The notes beneath the pieces are model-generated. The model saw only the letters and a list, made by a program, of their open reading frames with translations. It ran no database searches and was not told where the DNA came from. Shown piece by piece: positions 46,700-58,053 of a stretch of DNA of 64,000 nt. The position numbers and the translations under genes are program-made. The DNA is from Nipponacmea schrenckii (Eukaryota; Mollusca; Gastropoda; Lottiidae), in the NCBI GenBank assembly GCA_030562195.1, contig CM060200.1, positions 39,529,084-39,593,083 on the forward strand. Direction: 5' to 3'. Every line of letters starts with the position of its first letter. Position 1 is the first letter of the stretch.

Positions 46700-49560
46700 A
46701 ATAAAAAATCCACATTGACAGAAAAGTTAAATTGGTTCTGAGTTACATCACAATAAGAGTATTCAATTGGGACACAAATAACCATCAAGTATTCTACAAT
46801 ACCTACACATATTCATTGAGAAAGTCCCATCTATTTAAAATAAGGGAATATTAAATTGTTTCTGTCAACTGACAGTTTGATATTAATACCGTTTAACTAT
46901 AGTCTTCGAAATAACATTGTTATTCACGCACTATATATACACATATGCTAACGTTGATGAAGAGGTCGGCTGTATTCATTTTATTGTCTCAAAACGATAT
47001 AGGTATTTAGAAAATTGAAATGAAAATGTTGAAAATATAACAATTATGTTTTACTGATTTATATATTCAAAGTTTATTTGCCTACATTTGTTTACGTTCC
47101 CAGACAAAAACCATGGGCCCCTGTCATTCCCTAATCCGTATATGCAGCATTATATAAACGCGAAATTAAACAACTGGCTGATTAACCAAAACACAGCATT
47201 TAATTCACGGGCAATGGTTTTTACATAACACGCATCAGAAGGCTACTCACCCTCACTCACCTGTCAGACCCCTGTCAATCATGGTATAAGTAATTTATAG
47301 CACGTTTTCATTCTTTTACCGCTTTCAAAGCCTCCTTGAAAACGTGCTACAAATAATACTTATCAGTACTATTAACATTGTTATCTTCAATGTAATGGCC
47401 TGGTTTTCTTCCGGAATCGACTTATTTGCACTAATATATATTATCACGTGATGGATGATCGTATCAAGCGATAAACTTTAATAAGGTTGCAAAAAATTAA
47501 ATGAATTGAATTTTACGTCCACCTATTTTGCATCTAATGCGTTAATAAAGCCAGACAGCACCATGCAATGTGAAATGGGGGTAATTTTGCCAGCCTTTGT
47601 TTTAACGATATCCTTTAGATTGAGTCTAAGAGTAGGCGTCTTTCAGTGTTATCTGAAGTCTCTTTTTGCTACTTTCTGTGTACTTTTTCTTCCGTATGAA
47701 ACAGTTAATATATATTGTTATTGTTTGTATTAATTCCCCTACTAAAATTGCGACAAGAATATTTATTGCAACAATTTACAAGTCGTCGAAACACCTAATG
47801 ATTACAACCAAATACGGCGAATATCCTTCTTTAACTACATAACTATTTAAAGTTTCGTTATATTATCCTTTTTCTTTCTGTTAAAATAGTTTAAAGGGCC
47901 AAATTCTATCGAAGTCAAAATACATACTTTGTTGAATTGATCCAGGTTTAGCTAGGCTAGTTTATTCTTGTAAGGTTAATGTTTTATATTCTACTCAGAT
48001 AACACCATGTAATATTAATACTTTATTACAATTAATCAAAGAAATTGATTTTTTGTATCATTTAAAACAATAAATCCAAATTGACGAGATATTAATTTGG
48101 TTTTTACATCTGTATTCAATTATTGAAGTTTCACACATACCTATACTATATTCATTGACGAAAAGAAAATGGCTATATTTTTCTTTCAACTACAGATAAT
48201 CCGTTCGTACTATAGCCGTCGCTAATTTATTGTTATTCACGCATTTTCACATTGCTGTAAGACTGTGTAATCTTTGTTCACATAGGTTTTGAAAATTGAA
48301 ATATAAGAAAATATAACAATTATGTTATTGCTGTATTATTCAATTTTTTGCCTACTTTGTTTAGATTCCCAGACAAAAACCATGGCCCCCTGTCATTCCC
48401 TAATCCGTATATGCAGCATTATATAAACGCGAAATTAAACAACTGGCTGATTAACCAAAACACAGCATTTAATTCACGGGCAATGGTTTTTACATAACAC
48501 GCATCAGAAGGCTACTCACCCTCACTCACCTGTCAGACCCCTGTCAATCATGGTATAAGTAATTTATAGCACGTTTTCATTCTTTTACCGCTTTCAAAGC
48601 CTCCTTGAAAACGTGCTACAAATAATACTTATCAGTACTATTAACATTGTTATCTTCAATGTAATGGCCTGGTTTTCTTCCGGAATCGACTTATTTGCAC
48701 TAATATATATTATCACGTGATGGATGATCGTATCAAGCGATAAACTTTAATAAGGTTGCAAAAAATTAAATGAATTGAATTTTACGTCCACCTATTTTGC
48801 ATCTAATGCGTTAATAAAGCCAGACAGCACCATGCAATGTGAAATGGGGGTAATTTTGCCAGCCTTTGGTTTTAACGATATCCTTTAGATTGAGTCTAAG
48901 AGTAGGCGTCTTTCAGTGTTATCTGAAGTCTCTTTTTGCTACTTTCTGTGTACTTTTTCTTCCGTATGAAACAGTTAATATATATTGTGTATTGTTTGTA
49001 TTAATTCCCCTCACTAAAATTGCGACAAGAATATTTATTGCATACAATTTACAAGTCGTCCGGAAACAGCCTGAAGTGACTTACAACCGAAACGGCGAAA
49101 TATCCTCTTTGGACACTCCACATAACTAATAAGGCTTTCGTTGATATTATCCTTTTTCTTACTGTGAAAAGAGTTTAAAGCAACTTGCTATTGAAGTCAA
49201 CAATACATACTAGTTGAATTGATCCTAGGTTAGCTAGGCTAGTGTTATATCATTGTAAGGTTAATGTTTTATATTCTACTGCAGATAACACCATGAATAA
49301 TAAATTCCCCAGATACATAATTATTACATAGTTAATCAAAGAAATGGTGATGTTTTTGTATCATAAAATCGTTAGTATAAACGTGCCGTGAAATATAGAC
49401 GAGATATTAATTTTTAGCTGTTATTCTACCAATCTGTTCTCATATTATTATTGAAGTTTCAGAGCATCAACCTTATTTATTGATAATATTACAATATCTA
49501 CGAACATCACGAACAATGCTCTACTTTTTACTTTTTATACGCTTACAGATTAATGTTGGC
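46700..49560 (+). repeat. ~1.3-kb tandem duplication, two copies plus a partial third
   Basis: Copy 1 spans about 46700-48068, copy 2 about 48069-49395, and a partial third lies at 49396-49560. Within them, 47099-47737 and 48364-49003 are almost identical (offset about 1265). The sequence around ccaaattgacgagatatt and attcaattattgaag is much more diverged between copies and rich in small indels. Frames at 47506-47733 and 48866-49129 cover the same segment in shifted frames and are not genes. Confidence 0.85.
47497..47650 (-). mobile_element. SINE fragment inside the 1.3-kb repeat (also 48763-48916)
   Basis: On the minus strand the segment shows agagtaggct-related sequence, caaaattacccc, cattgcatggtgctg and a gacgtaaaat tail region, in the order seen in the SINE at 45225-45402. 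It is degraded and was duplicated with the surrounding 1.3-kb unit; the second instance is at about 48763-48916. Confidence 0.5.
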
Positions 49561-49564
49561 GTAT

Positions 49565-51615
49565 ATAGCCGTCGCCTTTGTTTGTTTGTCTATCTGTCTG
49601 TCGTTCCACAATATATTGTTGTAGACACTTGGTGTGAGTCTTTGTAATCACACTAGGTTGTTGAAATTTATTAAAAATATTTACTATTAGTTATTGCCCT
49701 CGTTATTGAATTTTTTGGGGGCACGATAGAGCGCTGATTTCTTGGTAGATATTGACTTAACGTGGTGTGGGTGTTTGTAATAACCCAATGATAAACCCTA
49801 TTGGAAATCAAATAAATCCAAAAATATTGATTTGCCCATCTTCTTGAAAACGCGTTTAATTTATTGTGGATACTATTGAGAGCTAGTTTCTTGATGGTTC
49901 CTCATCACTCAAGGATGAACTTTAATTAAAAATCAGAACAATCTTGTATTTACCGATAACACTCCCCGGACAAATGTGGGCGAATTACGATAGCTATTTT
50001 TTAATATTTTATTACTTATTATTTTAGTCGGTGCAGATCACCTTGTTCAGCCAAATATTACACACGTGTACGAGTGTGGCAGACGTATCGTATTGTGGTG
50101 GTTTACTGCATAAGTGATACATTCTTCAAGCTCCGTGGACAAATAGTATTGACCAACTTTTTCTCTCTGGAGAATTCAGCAGTTTGCTATTCTTTTAGTC
50201 GTCTTCTTTTAGGTAGGAACACATTGACCAACTTCAGATGTTCATTTCACTCTGGGATTCATCTCAGGTTGGTGCATTGCCCAGCCAGTGAGTGAGCGAT
50301 CCAGCCTCACGTCTTTAATTAGATACTCTTGGTTCGTGTGGCGCATGGGTTCCTAGTTGGAGATTATCTCTTGCTGTATGATGGAAATCTGCGATGGAGC
50401 TTGTCAAATATTAGAACTATAAGAGTATGGAACGCTGATCGCACAGTTATTTCCACCCATTGTAGCAGACCGGAAGTAATCGATGCACGAATTCGATAAC
50501 GAGGAAGTGCCGTAGCATATTTCAATGTCGTCATCAGTCAGCGTTCCTTAATCTTATAGGTCTATGGTCAAATATCAGTATCCTATGGTAAAGTTCACAA
50601 CCACCATAATTATATATAATAGTTATATCTATGAATAGACCACGTCTACGTTATTAAAAAGTATGTGCCAGTACTTGTGCAGAAAGTAATATTTGTAAGA
50701 GTTATTTCTTGTGTTCACATTTTCCTCTTATCTTACTTATTTGATGTTTAATGGTATACGTTAAATAAACATATCCTGAACGAACTTAAACATTCCTCTA
50801 TACTTGACTTCGTTTTCTTAAATCAGTAATTAGTCTGATATACACGTATATTAATTATAGAGTTTCTGCAGACAATCTTCCGGCTATATCTGATAGTGAA
50901 ATGCTTATTTTGATACAACCAAACAATCAGCACAGAATTGTCTAATTTGAACCAATACAACTACCACCTACTACGAATACCAACAGGCTTGTCTTTGCAT
51001 CATCTTTTCAACTGCCTGTGTATATTACATGTATATTAAACTTATTATAAATAAAATATTGTTCAAACCAATACCAACACTTACCTAGTTTGCGATATCA
51101 GCATTTGCTCAAGCAAACGTTAACTTTTCATCTACCAACCAATCTTATTTTGATACTCTATTCTATATGCTTTCATTTTCTTGGCATGGTTCAGGTTCTG
51201 TTATGTCATGTAGAATGTTTCATGTGAAGCTTTCTTCAGCTCTTGTCTGCAAAATAATATATCCCATCAACATCATAAGAATTCCATCGCTTGAAGGGTG
51301 CTCAGGTCGTATTATTGTGACATCCACAATTCTCGGACAATATCCAGCTTACTGTTTCAATACTTGCCATTATCAAAAACATGCAAAAGAGTAGGTCAAA
51401 TCTTTTAATTAATTGACATAAGTTCCCATATGTAAAACTTAACATTTTAGATGTATAAAATCATAATAATAATAACATTTCCCAATCTTTCCTGAACTTT
51501 TGAAAACAATCGGTACAAATTGACATTCGAGTGACCGTCTTGGTGGTTGAAATTTGGGTATAAAGATGTTTGCCTTGCAAATTATTGACTTTAAGACACT
51601 GTCTAATAGTTTCGA
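49565..51615. other. unassigned AT-rich sequence
   Basis: No gene or recognised repeat. Reading frames up to 75 codons (50074-50295, 51167-51394) lack family features and good start contexts. Confidence 0.5.
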
Positions 51616-51617
51616 AT

Positions 51618-51925
51618 CACAGCGGTTAGAGCGTTGGTTCTATAGATCAGCTGTTTGAGTATTGGTTCTATAGCACAGCTGTTGGAGCGTTGGTTCTATA
51701 GCACAGTCGGTTAAAGCGTTGGTTCATTACGTCAAGACGTTATTTGCTTGGATACGTTGAAAATGTCGGACATGAGTTCTAATCTCGACCGGATTGTGAA
51801 AGTTCAATGACCTTGAATAAGTCATCTTTTCTCACAGTTCCAATCCAACCAACTGTAAATGGGTACGGATAATCCGGGGAATATCAATGCCAAGAGGTTT
51901 GGCCAAGGACAGCTGGTTGTGAACC
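51618..51925 (+). mobile_element. tRNA-derived SINE-like element (family B) with amplified head
   Basis: The same family as 4879-5105. The head word, close to tatagcacagctgttggagc followed by gttggttc, is repeated about four times in tandem (51618-51727). A single body follows, with gttctaatctcgaccgg (decayed B box), gtacggataatcc and gtttggcc. In the copy at 4879 the head occurs once. No clear target-site duplication was found. Confidence 0.6.
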
Positions 51926-52228
51926 TAAGTTTTATCCTTGTAAAATATAGTAGTTGTTATCCTTGTAAAAATATAGTTGTTTCTTTGGTGAAGATGCCCT
52001 ACTTTGACTTTTTAAAAATAATTTGATTCATAAATTCCTGGATGTTAATATTAATCTATTATACAGCAGGTGTGAATAACTTAAACATGATCATATCGAT
52101 ATTAAATAATATAGGCCTCATTTACATAATTATATTCTATAGCATATTGTTTATTTTATCTTAAAACAATAGCATTAGATTCGTATACCATTTAAAATTA
52201 TTGATAAACAGCAAAATAACATTCAAAC

Positions 52229-52343
52229 ACATATTGAACAATATTGGAAAGGGGTTATATAGGCGAAAGCCTGTTCCCCAATCCTTTTCATATATTTATG
52301 TGAATAAAATATTGTTTACAAAAAAAAAACATATTGAACAATA
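52229..52343 (+). mobile_element. 85-bp 5'-truncated retroposon with poly(A) and 15-bp target-site duplication
   Basis: acatattgaacaata occurs at 52229-52243 and again at 52329-52343, bracketing an 85-bp insert. The insert contains the short hairpin aggcgaaagcct, a gtgaataaaat signal-like word and an A-run directly before the second duplicate. This is the structure of a severely 5'-truncated LINE or LINE-mobilised copy. The source family cannot be named from so short a piece. Confidence 0.85.
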
Positions 52344-52985
52344 AGAGGCTAGAGAGACCTTTGTTTTGAAAATATAAAATATAATTTTGTAACTTGTCAA
52401 ACATACGGTACTCTTAGTATATTAACAGTCTTCGATGATCTATTTGTGATGTACATGTATGCAAAACGCTTCATACTGAACACAGTGATGTAAGAGTGTC
52501 GTAAAACAGCACTAGTTGAAAAGGTAAAGATTTATGAAAAACAAAGTGCAAGCGAAAGGTTAAGATATAATTATAATAATTAAGTTACTGTTTTATGATC
52601 ATTGATTACATGAGATAATTTTTCCAGTGTAAAAATTCTGAAATAATCATATCAACCTTCTTCAGGAAATATTCATAACGTATATTAAAGGGATTGTATA
52701 GAGATTTTCTAAAAAAATTTTCTGTGTAACAACAATTTCAATTTTCAATTCGACTTCTATGGTTCTGATAATCCGACTTTAAGTAAGCGTCACTATAGAA
52801 AAGACTGCTTTAAGGAACCTTGCGCTAGTGACGTCATACAAACTTTAGTGAAGTTGCCGGAGCCACAGACATGTTTGAAAATAAACATGTGGATATTATT
52901 CAGATTCTGGTGTGGTTTAGGAATAGGCGTCGTAGTATGGTTATCTGTTATCACTATAGCTGAATAATAAATTCTCCAATTTATA
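52344..52985. other. unassigned AT-rich sequence
   Basis: No gene or element was recognised. Confidence 0.5.
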
Positions 52986-52986
52986 G

Positions 52987-53395
52987 GAGTCGCGGTGGCT
53001 CAGTAAGTTAGACGCTTACTCGCGTTTCGTTTAGAATCATTTTCTATTAATAGTAATCAATCTGTTATAAATACGATGATTTACCTGTGATATCTTATAT
53101 CTGTTTTATGTGTTACCCTTTTAAATCGTTTGAAATTTTAAAAAATTTTAACTAAATAATTTATCTTATTCCTTTTTGTAAAGAATAAATAATACGTTAT
53201 GTATATAAAAAGACGCTTGCTCGCTTAACGGCGGGTCCAGGGTTCAATCTCTTGTCAGTGATGCAGGTCTGTGGGACATAAAACCGAGGCCCCGTGTGCA
53301 CGTCATTGGACACTGTATGGCGTTGATCGTCTTCATTAGCTCATAAGTTGCAGAAGAGTAGAACGTAAAACTTCATTCATTTCATTCATAAAAAT
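52987..53395 (+). mobile_element. tRNA-derived SINE (family A), interrupted by a later insertion
   Basis: The head reads gtcgcggtggctcagtaagt, matching a tRNA A box (TGGCTCAGT). After an interruption it continues cggcgggtccagggttcaat, a good B box (GGGTTCAAT). A body follows with accgaggccccgtgtg, then attagctcataag and a cattcatttcattcat tail. The interruption is at 53024-53210. This is the fullest copy of the family seen at 117, 6680, 45225, 47497 and 53887. A polymerase III internal promoter is inferred from the boxes, not shown to be active. Confidence 0.8.
53024..53224. mobile_element. 187-bp insertion nested in the SINE head
   Basis: agacgcttactcgc (53010-53023) is repeated as agacgcttgctcgc (53211-53224), a 14-bp duplication with one mismatch, around 187 bp of AT-rich sequence. 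Removing it restores a continuous tRNA-like head. The insert ends in aagaataaataatacg and a short A-rich run, which fits a retroposon 3' end, but its family is unknown. Confidence 0.75.
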
Positions 53396-53873
53396 ATGTT
53401 TTTAAAGGTGTGTTTAACGTTCTTCTGCTGTCATATTTGTAGCTAAATATTTAATTCATAGACAAGAACCACATTTCCTGTTTTTAAAGCCCTTACGGGA
53501 TTGCCTTAGAAAGAGTTTGAAACCTTATTTTTTAACGAGCTTACGTAACCTTTAATGGATATAAAATAAGCTAGATCTAATAGATTTGATACTTTTAAAT
53601 AATGACTTGGATTGTACATGTTAATTCTTTCCTTGTCAGATTAAGTCTGTGTTACCGACAGCTCAAAACTGGAATCAGACGTTAAATCCCTTGAAACTCG
53701 TTAATGTATATATGCGTCTCGGTGTCAAGGTCAAATTGACAATAGCTCGTCCTTCTGGAGGAGCTCATATCAGTGCTACACCAAGCGCACTATATTATCA
53801 ATTTGTGGTGAAGCAGTTATCTAAACGTTGTTCAATTCAGTTTCTTGTTTCACGCTGGTGAATGTAGCAATTT
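53396..53873. other. unassigned sequence
   Basis: No gene was recognised. A 70-codon frame at 53649-53861 has no family resemblance. Confidence 0.5.
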
Positions 53874-53886
53874 TGTCTGAATTGTA

Positions 53887-53964
53887 CCGTATTTATTAGC
53901 CCATAAGGTACAGGAGGTAGGACGTAAAACTCCATTCATTTCATTTCATGATGTCTGAATTGTA
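53887..53964 (+). mobile_element. 65-bp SINE tail insertion with 13-bp target-site duplication
   Basis: tgtctgaattgta at 53874-53886 recurs at 53952-53964. Between them lie only 65 bp, from ccgtatttattagcccataa to the cattcatttcatttcat tail, that is, the last part of SINE family A. It is an extreme 5' truncation with intact duplication. It defines the functional 3' end of the SINE very precisely. Confidence 0.85.
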
Positions 53965-54534
53965 TGCTAACGAATATATCCTATCTCCGGTCCCGTAAAT
54001 ATCATTATAAAATCTGATTGGTTGTATGCGCTTGCGTGCAATTCCATAAAATCGCTGATCGTGAAACAAAAAAGTAGGTCACTGCAACGCAAGCATTACA
54101 TAAAGACGTAAAACCTTGACCATTATGAAGACCATGACTAGAAAAGTTGACCAGTTGACGCCCAGGTGATCAGTTAGCTTCAGTAGTGTAACCAAACACG
54201 AATGAAATATACATGTAATTGAACGTTATTCATATCATCACCAGTGCAACTGATCCGCCATGTTTACCTACTATCTGTTTAAAGCTTCTCAATCATTATG
54301 TGACATGTTCCATTAATGTATACTTTAAGTTTGTTACTGTTTATGGATATGGCGTGTGTTCCCAGGTTCCTAGACAGTAGTAACTCCCAGATCAGCCATT
54401 AATGGCCGGATTACCAAAGGATTACTCATTATTTGATAACCAGGAAACACAATCTTCCCATGGAATAACATAAAATATGATTACATCACCTTATTTGGGA
54501 TAGTAATAAGATTAGCGAGATTAGAGATTAATTC
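53965..54534. other. unassigned sequence
   Basis: No gene or repeat was recognised ahead of the 23-bp minisatellite. Confidence 0.5.
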
Positions 54535-54540
54535 AGGTGA

Positions 54541-56232
54541 AACCAGATAGTGTGTAGAATCGGAAGGCAATAGTATGTAGAATCTGAAGGGCAAAAGTAA
54601 GTAGAATCGAAGGGCAAAAGTAAGTAGAATCTGAGGTCAAAAGTATGTAGACTCGGAAGTCAATAGTATGTAGAATCAGAAGGCAATAGTGTGTAGAATC
54701 GAAAGGCAATAGTGTGTAGATTCGAAAGCCAATAGTATGTAGAATCGAAAGGCAATAGTGTGTAGAATCGAAAGGCAATAGTATGTAGAATCGAAAGGCA
54801 ATAGTATGTAGAATCGAAAGGCAATAGTATGTAGAATCGAGGGCAAAAGTATGTAGAATCGGAAGGCAATAGTATGTAGAATCGGAAGGCAGTATTATGT
54901 AGAATCGAAAGGCAATAGTGTGTAGAATCGAAAGGCAATAGTATGTAGAATGGCAATAGTGTAGATCGAAGGCAATAGTATGTAGAATCGAAAGGCAATA
55001 GTATGTAGAATCGAAAGGCAATAGTATGTAGAATCGAAAGGCAATAGTATGTAGAATCGAAAGGCAATAGTATGTAGAATCGAAAGGCAATAGTGTGTAG
55101 ATTTGAAAGGCAATAGTATGTAGAATCGAAAGGCAATAGTATGTAGAATCGAAAGGCAATAGTATGTAGAATCGAAAAGCAATAGTATGTAGAATCGAAG
55201 GCAATAGTATGTAGAATCGAAGGCAATAGTATGTAGAATCGAAGGCAATAGTATGTAGAATCGGAAGGCAATAGTATGTAGAATCGGAAGGCAATAGTAT
55301 GTAGAATCGAGGCAAAGTATGTAGAATCGAAAGGCAATAGTTGTAGAATCGAAAGGCAATAGTATGTAGAATCGGAAGGCAATAGTATGTAGAATCGAGG
55401 GCAAAAGTATGTAGAATCGGAAGGCAATAGTATGTAGAATCGGAAGGCAGTATTATGTAGAATCGAAAGGCAATAGTTTGGAGAATCGGAAGGCAATAGT
55501 ATGTAGAATCGGAAGGCAATAGTATGGAGAATCGGAAGGCAATAGTATGTAGAATCGGAAGGCAACAGTATGGTGAATCGGAAGGCAATAGTATGGTGAA
55601 TCGGAAGGCAATAGTATGGAGAATCGGAAGGCAATAGTATGGAGAAGCGGAAAGCAATAGTATGGAGCATCGGAAGGCAATAGTATGGAGAATCGGCAGG
55701 CTATAGTATAGATAATCGGAAGGCAGTAGTATGGAGAATCGGAAAGCAGTAGTATGGAGAATCGGAAGGCAATAGTATGGAGAGTCGGAAGGCAGTATTA
55801 TGGAGAATCGGAAGGCAGTAGTATGGAGAATCGGAAGGTAATAGTATGTAGAACCGGAAGGCAATAGTATGGAGAATCGGAAGGCAGTAGTATGTAGAAT
55901 CGGAAGGCAGTAGTATGGAGAATCGGAAGGCAGTAGTATGGAGAATCGGAAGGCAGTAATATGTATAATCGGAAGGCAATATTATGTAGAATCGGAGGGC
56001 AATAGTATGGTGAATCGGAGGGCAATAGTATGTAGAATCGGAAGGCAATAGTATGCAGAATCGGAAGGCAATATTATCTCAATTCTGAAGGCAATAGTTT
56101 GTAGAATCGGAAGGCAATAGTATATAGAATCGGAAGGTAATAGCATGTAGAGTCGGAAGGCAATAGTATGTAGAATCGGGGGGCAGTAGTATGTAGAATC
56201 GGAAGCCAATAGTATGGTGAATCGGAGGGCCA
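54541..56232. repeat. 23-bp minisatellite, about 73 copies
   Basis: Head-to-tail copies of ggcaatagtatgtagaatcg plus gaa (23 bp). The left half (54.68-55.35 kb) is dominated by the variant tatgtagaatcgaaa. The middle and right (55.5-56.2 kb) are dominated by tatggagaatcgga and tatgtagaatcgga, with tatggtgaatcgg near the right end. Because 23 is not a multiple of three and the unit has no minus-strand stop in any frame, the minus strand gives overlapping long frames (up to 443 codons) encoding a 23-residue repeat. These are by-products of the repeat and not genes. Confidence 0.95.
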
Positions 56233-56240
56233 TGTTATAT

Positions 56241-57684
56241 ACCAGTTTATGCTATATCCCATTACCTATATAAATAAACTAAGTACTTGTACTAACGATC
56301 CGAATTGCCAAACGAAACCTGAAATGCAAATAAATATTGGAAAATATTGACCGTAGCTTATGAACTTATGAGTATGTACCGGTATGTCATAAATGCATGT
56401 AATATATGTATTTAGTGCCAGGAGTAAGTACTACCCACGCAGAAGGCATTCTGTCCATAGAAATCGATGATCTTAGGGACATGTACTTTAATAATCGAGG
56501 TCCCTGTGTAATATGAAAATTTAATAATTTTCCACTTTCTTTGAAAACGTAAGAAATACCTCCTAATTATTTGAAACTGTATAAATGTTGACGGTAAAGT
56601 ATGATATCTTTCCGTAGGCGTGTTTCCTACACAAAAAAAGTCATTCACGAAAATCACAATTCAATTTCTAGCCAGCCAATGAAGTCATAAAAGTTTATAA
56701 TAAATATTATAATTGACTCTTAGAATAGATTGAAGACGTCTCGCGTTTAATAAAAAAAAAGTTTTATATTTTTTTTGTATTATTTCATTTCAAAACCAAC
56801 AATATTGAAATTAAAGACACCCTCCCCCCCCCCCAAAAAAAAAAACAGCGCGTCTACCGGGTAAAACTAAAATCATAAGATGGTTAATTGTGAAGTGTGC
56901 TATGATGTCTAATCATCATTTTCATTTCTTGGTAATTGCCGTATCAATAATTAGTAGCTGCCAATCATCCCGAGTAGGAGGAGCGGAGCCCGACAGAAAT
57001 CCAATACACTGCTGATGTACGTTGTCAATCTCTGGAATTCATACATACTCGTGATAACTCAATTGAAAAACTTTACCGGGTATTTCTTCTGTAGTGGTAA
57101 AGGTGTGTTAAGCATTATTCAGATGTGTTTCAGCGGAATGACTTAGTGGCACACAGTGACAAATCGAAGACCTTTAGCATCTTCGATTTATGACATTATT
57201 CTATAATTTATTCTTGTCTATTTATTTTCTCACGAGAGCGGGCCTTTATTCATCTGAGTAAAGTATGGACTAAAAGACAGTTTAATTGAATTGTTTGTTT
57301 CTGAAGACGTCCTGGCGATTTCCGCGTAGGTGGAAACACATTGGTCTCAACTTTTATAATTGTTCTGAAATGTCAGCTTTTATTGCCGGAGGTATCAAAT
57401 ATGATATCAGAATCTTGAACTGAGCAGCGTAAGTCGTGAAGAGAAAACTGTCTAATGGTCAATTTGCGTGTAATTATAATTTAAAAAAGGAAAATATAGA
57501 AAAGCATCTATCTGTGAATCCATTTTATTTGCAGCATGCTGTTTTGTTAAAAGGTTTTTTTTATATTACTGTGGATTTGTTCTGTGTTTAGTCGATGTTA
57601 ACTGACCAAGATGAACATAAATTGTTAAAGTATTAAAAGAGATAGTGACAGTGTTCCGAGAGGTAGAAATCTTCAGACAGCAAC
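56241..57684. other. upstream region of the receptor exon
   Basis: It contains a C-run/A-run tract at 56825-56846 and otherwise ordinary AT-rich sequence. The receptor promoter or 5' non-coding exons could lie here, but I could not identify a TATA box or splice site with confidence. Confidence 0.45.
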
Positions 57685-58053
57685 ATGGGTGTGGACAATA
57701 TGACTGGACATAGCAATAATACCACTTGTTGGACACTGCTAGAGGAATATTGTGGACCGAGAGAGGGGTTTATTCAACAAATTCATGAATATATGTTCCC
57801 ATCTATTGAAGAATGGGTTATTATTATTCTTCATACACTGGCATTTATTGTTGGAAGTATAGGAAACTTTCTGGTTTGTTTTGTGGTTTGGAGGAGTAAG
57901 CATATGCAGACGGTTACCAATCTGTTTATTGTCAATCTGGCGGTTGCTGATTTTCTGGTTGTGGTAATATGTTTACCACCGACCGTTCTTCAAGAAATAA
58001 CAGAAACCTGGTTTTTTGGCGAGCTGATGTGTAAGATTGCTATTTTCCTTCAG
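57685..58053 (+). CDS. orexin/allatotropin receptor-like GPCR, first coding exon
   Basis: This exon encodes the first 123 residues of a class A G-protein-coupled receptor for a neuropeptide of the orexin/allatotropin type, acting at the cell surface. The ATG sits in a good context (aacATGG). Residues 1-43 form an extracellular tail with sequons at N5, N11 and N12. TM1 is about 44-68 with the GN pair at G60-N61. TM2 is about 79-99 with LAVAD (D89 is the conserved 2.50 aspartate). ECL1 holds ITETWFFG (105-112), a hallmark shared with orexin receptors, and C116 is the expected disulfide cysteine at the top of TM3. After KIAIFLQ the sequence reads cag|gtaagt, a strong donor in phase 0, matching the exon junction after the YLQ motif in orexin receptor genes as I recall it. 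Reading on gives 13 residues and a stop, so the exon ends here. TM3-TM7 lie beyond the intron and were not found within the window. The ligand is not determinable from this exon. Confidence 0.92.

Noticed and set aside
51618..51925. tRNA gene
   Set aside because: A- and B-box-like words are present, but no cloverleaf can be drawn and the head is repeated. It fits a tRNA-derived SINE.
54533..55864. 443-codon minus-strand frame encoding a repetitive hydrophobic peptide
   Set aside because: It is wholly inside the 23-bp minisatellite. The unit lacks stops in all three minus-strand frames, so long overlapping frames are expected by arithmetic.
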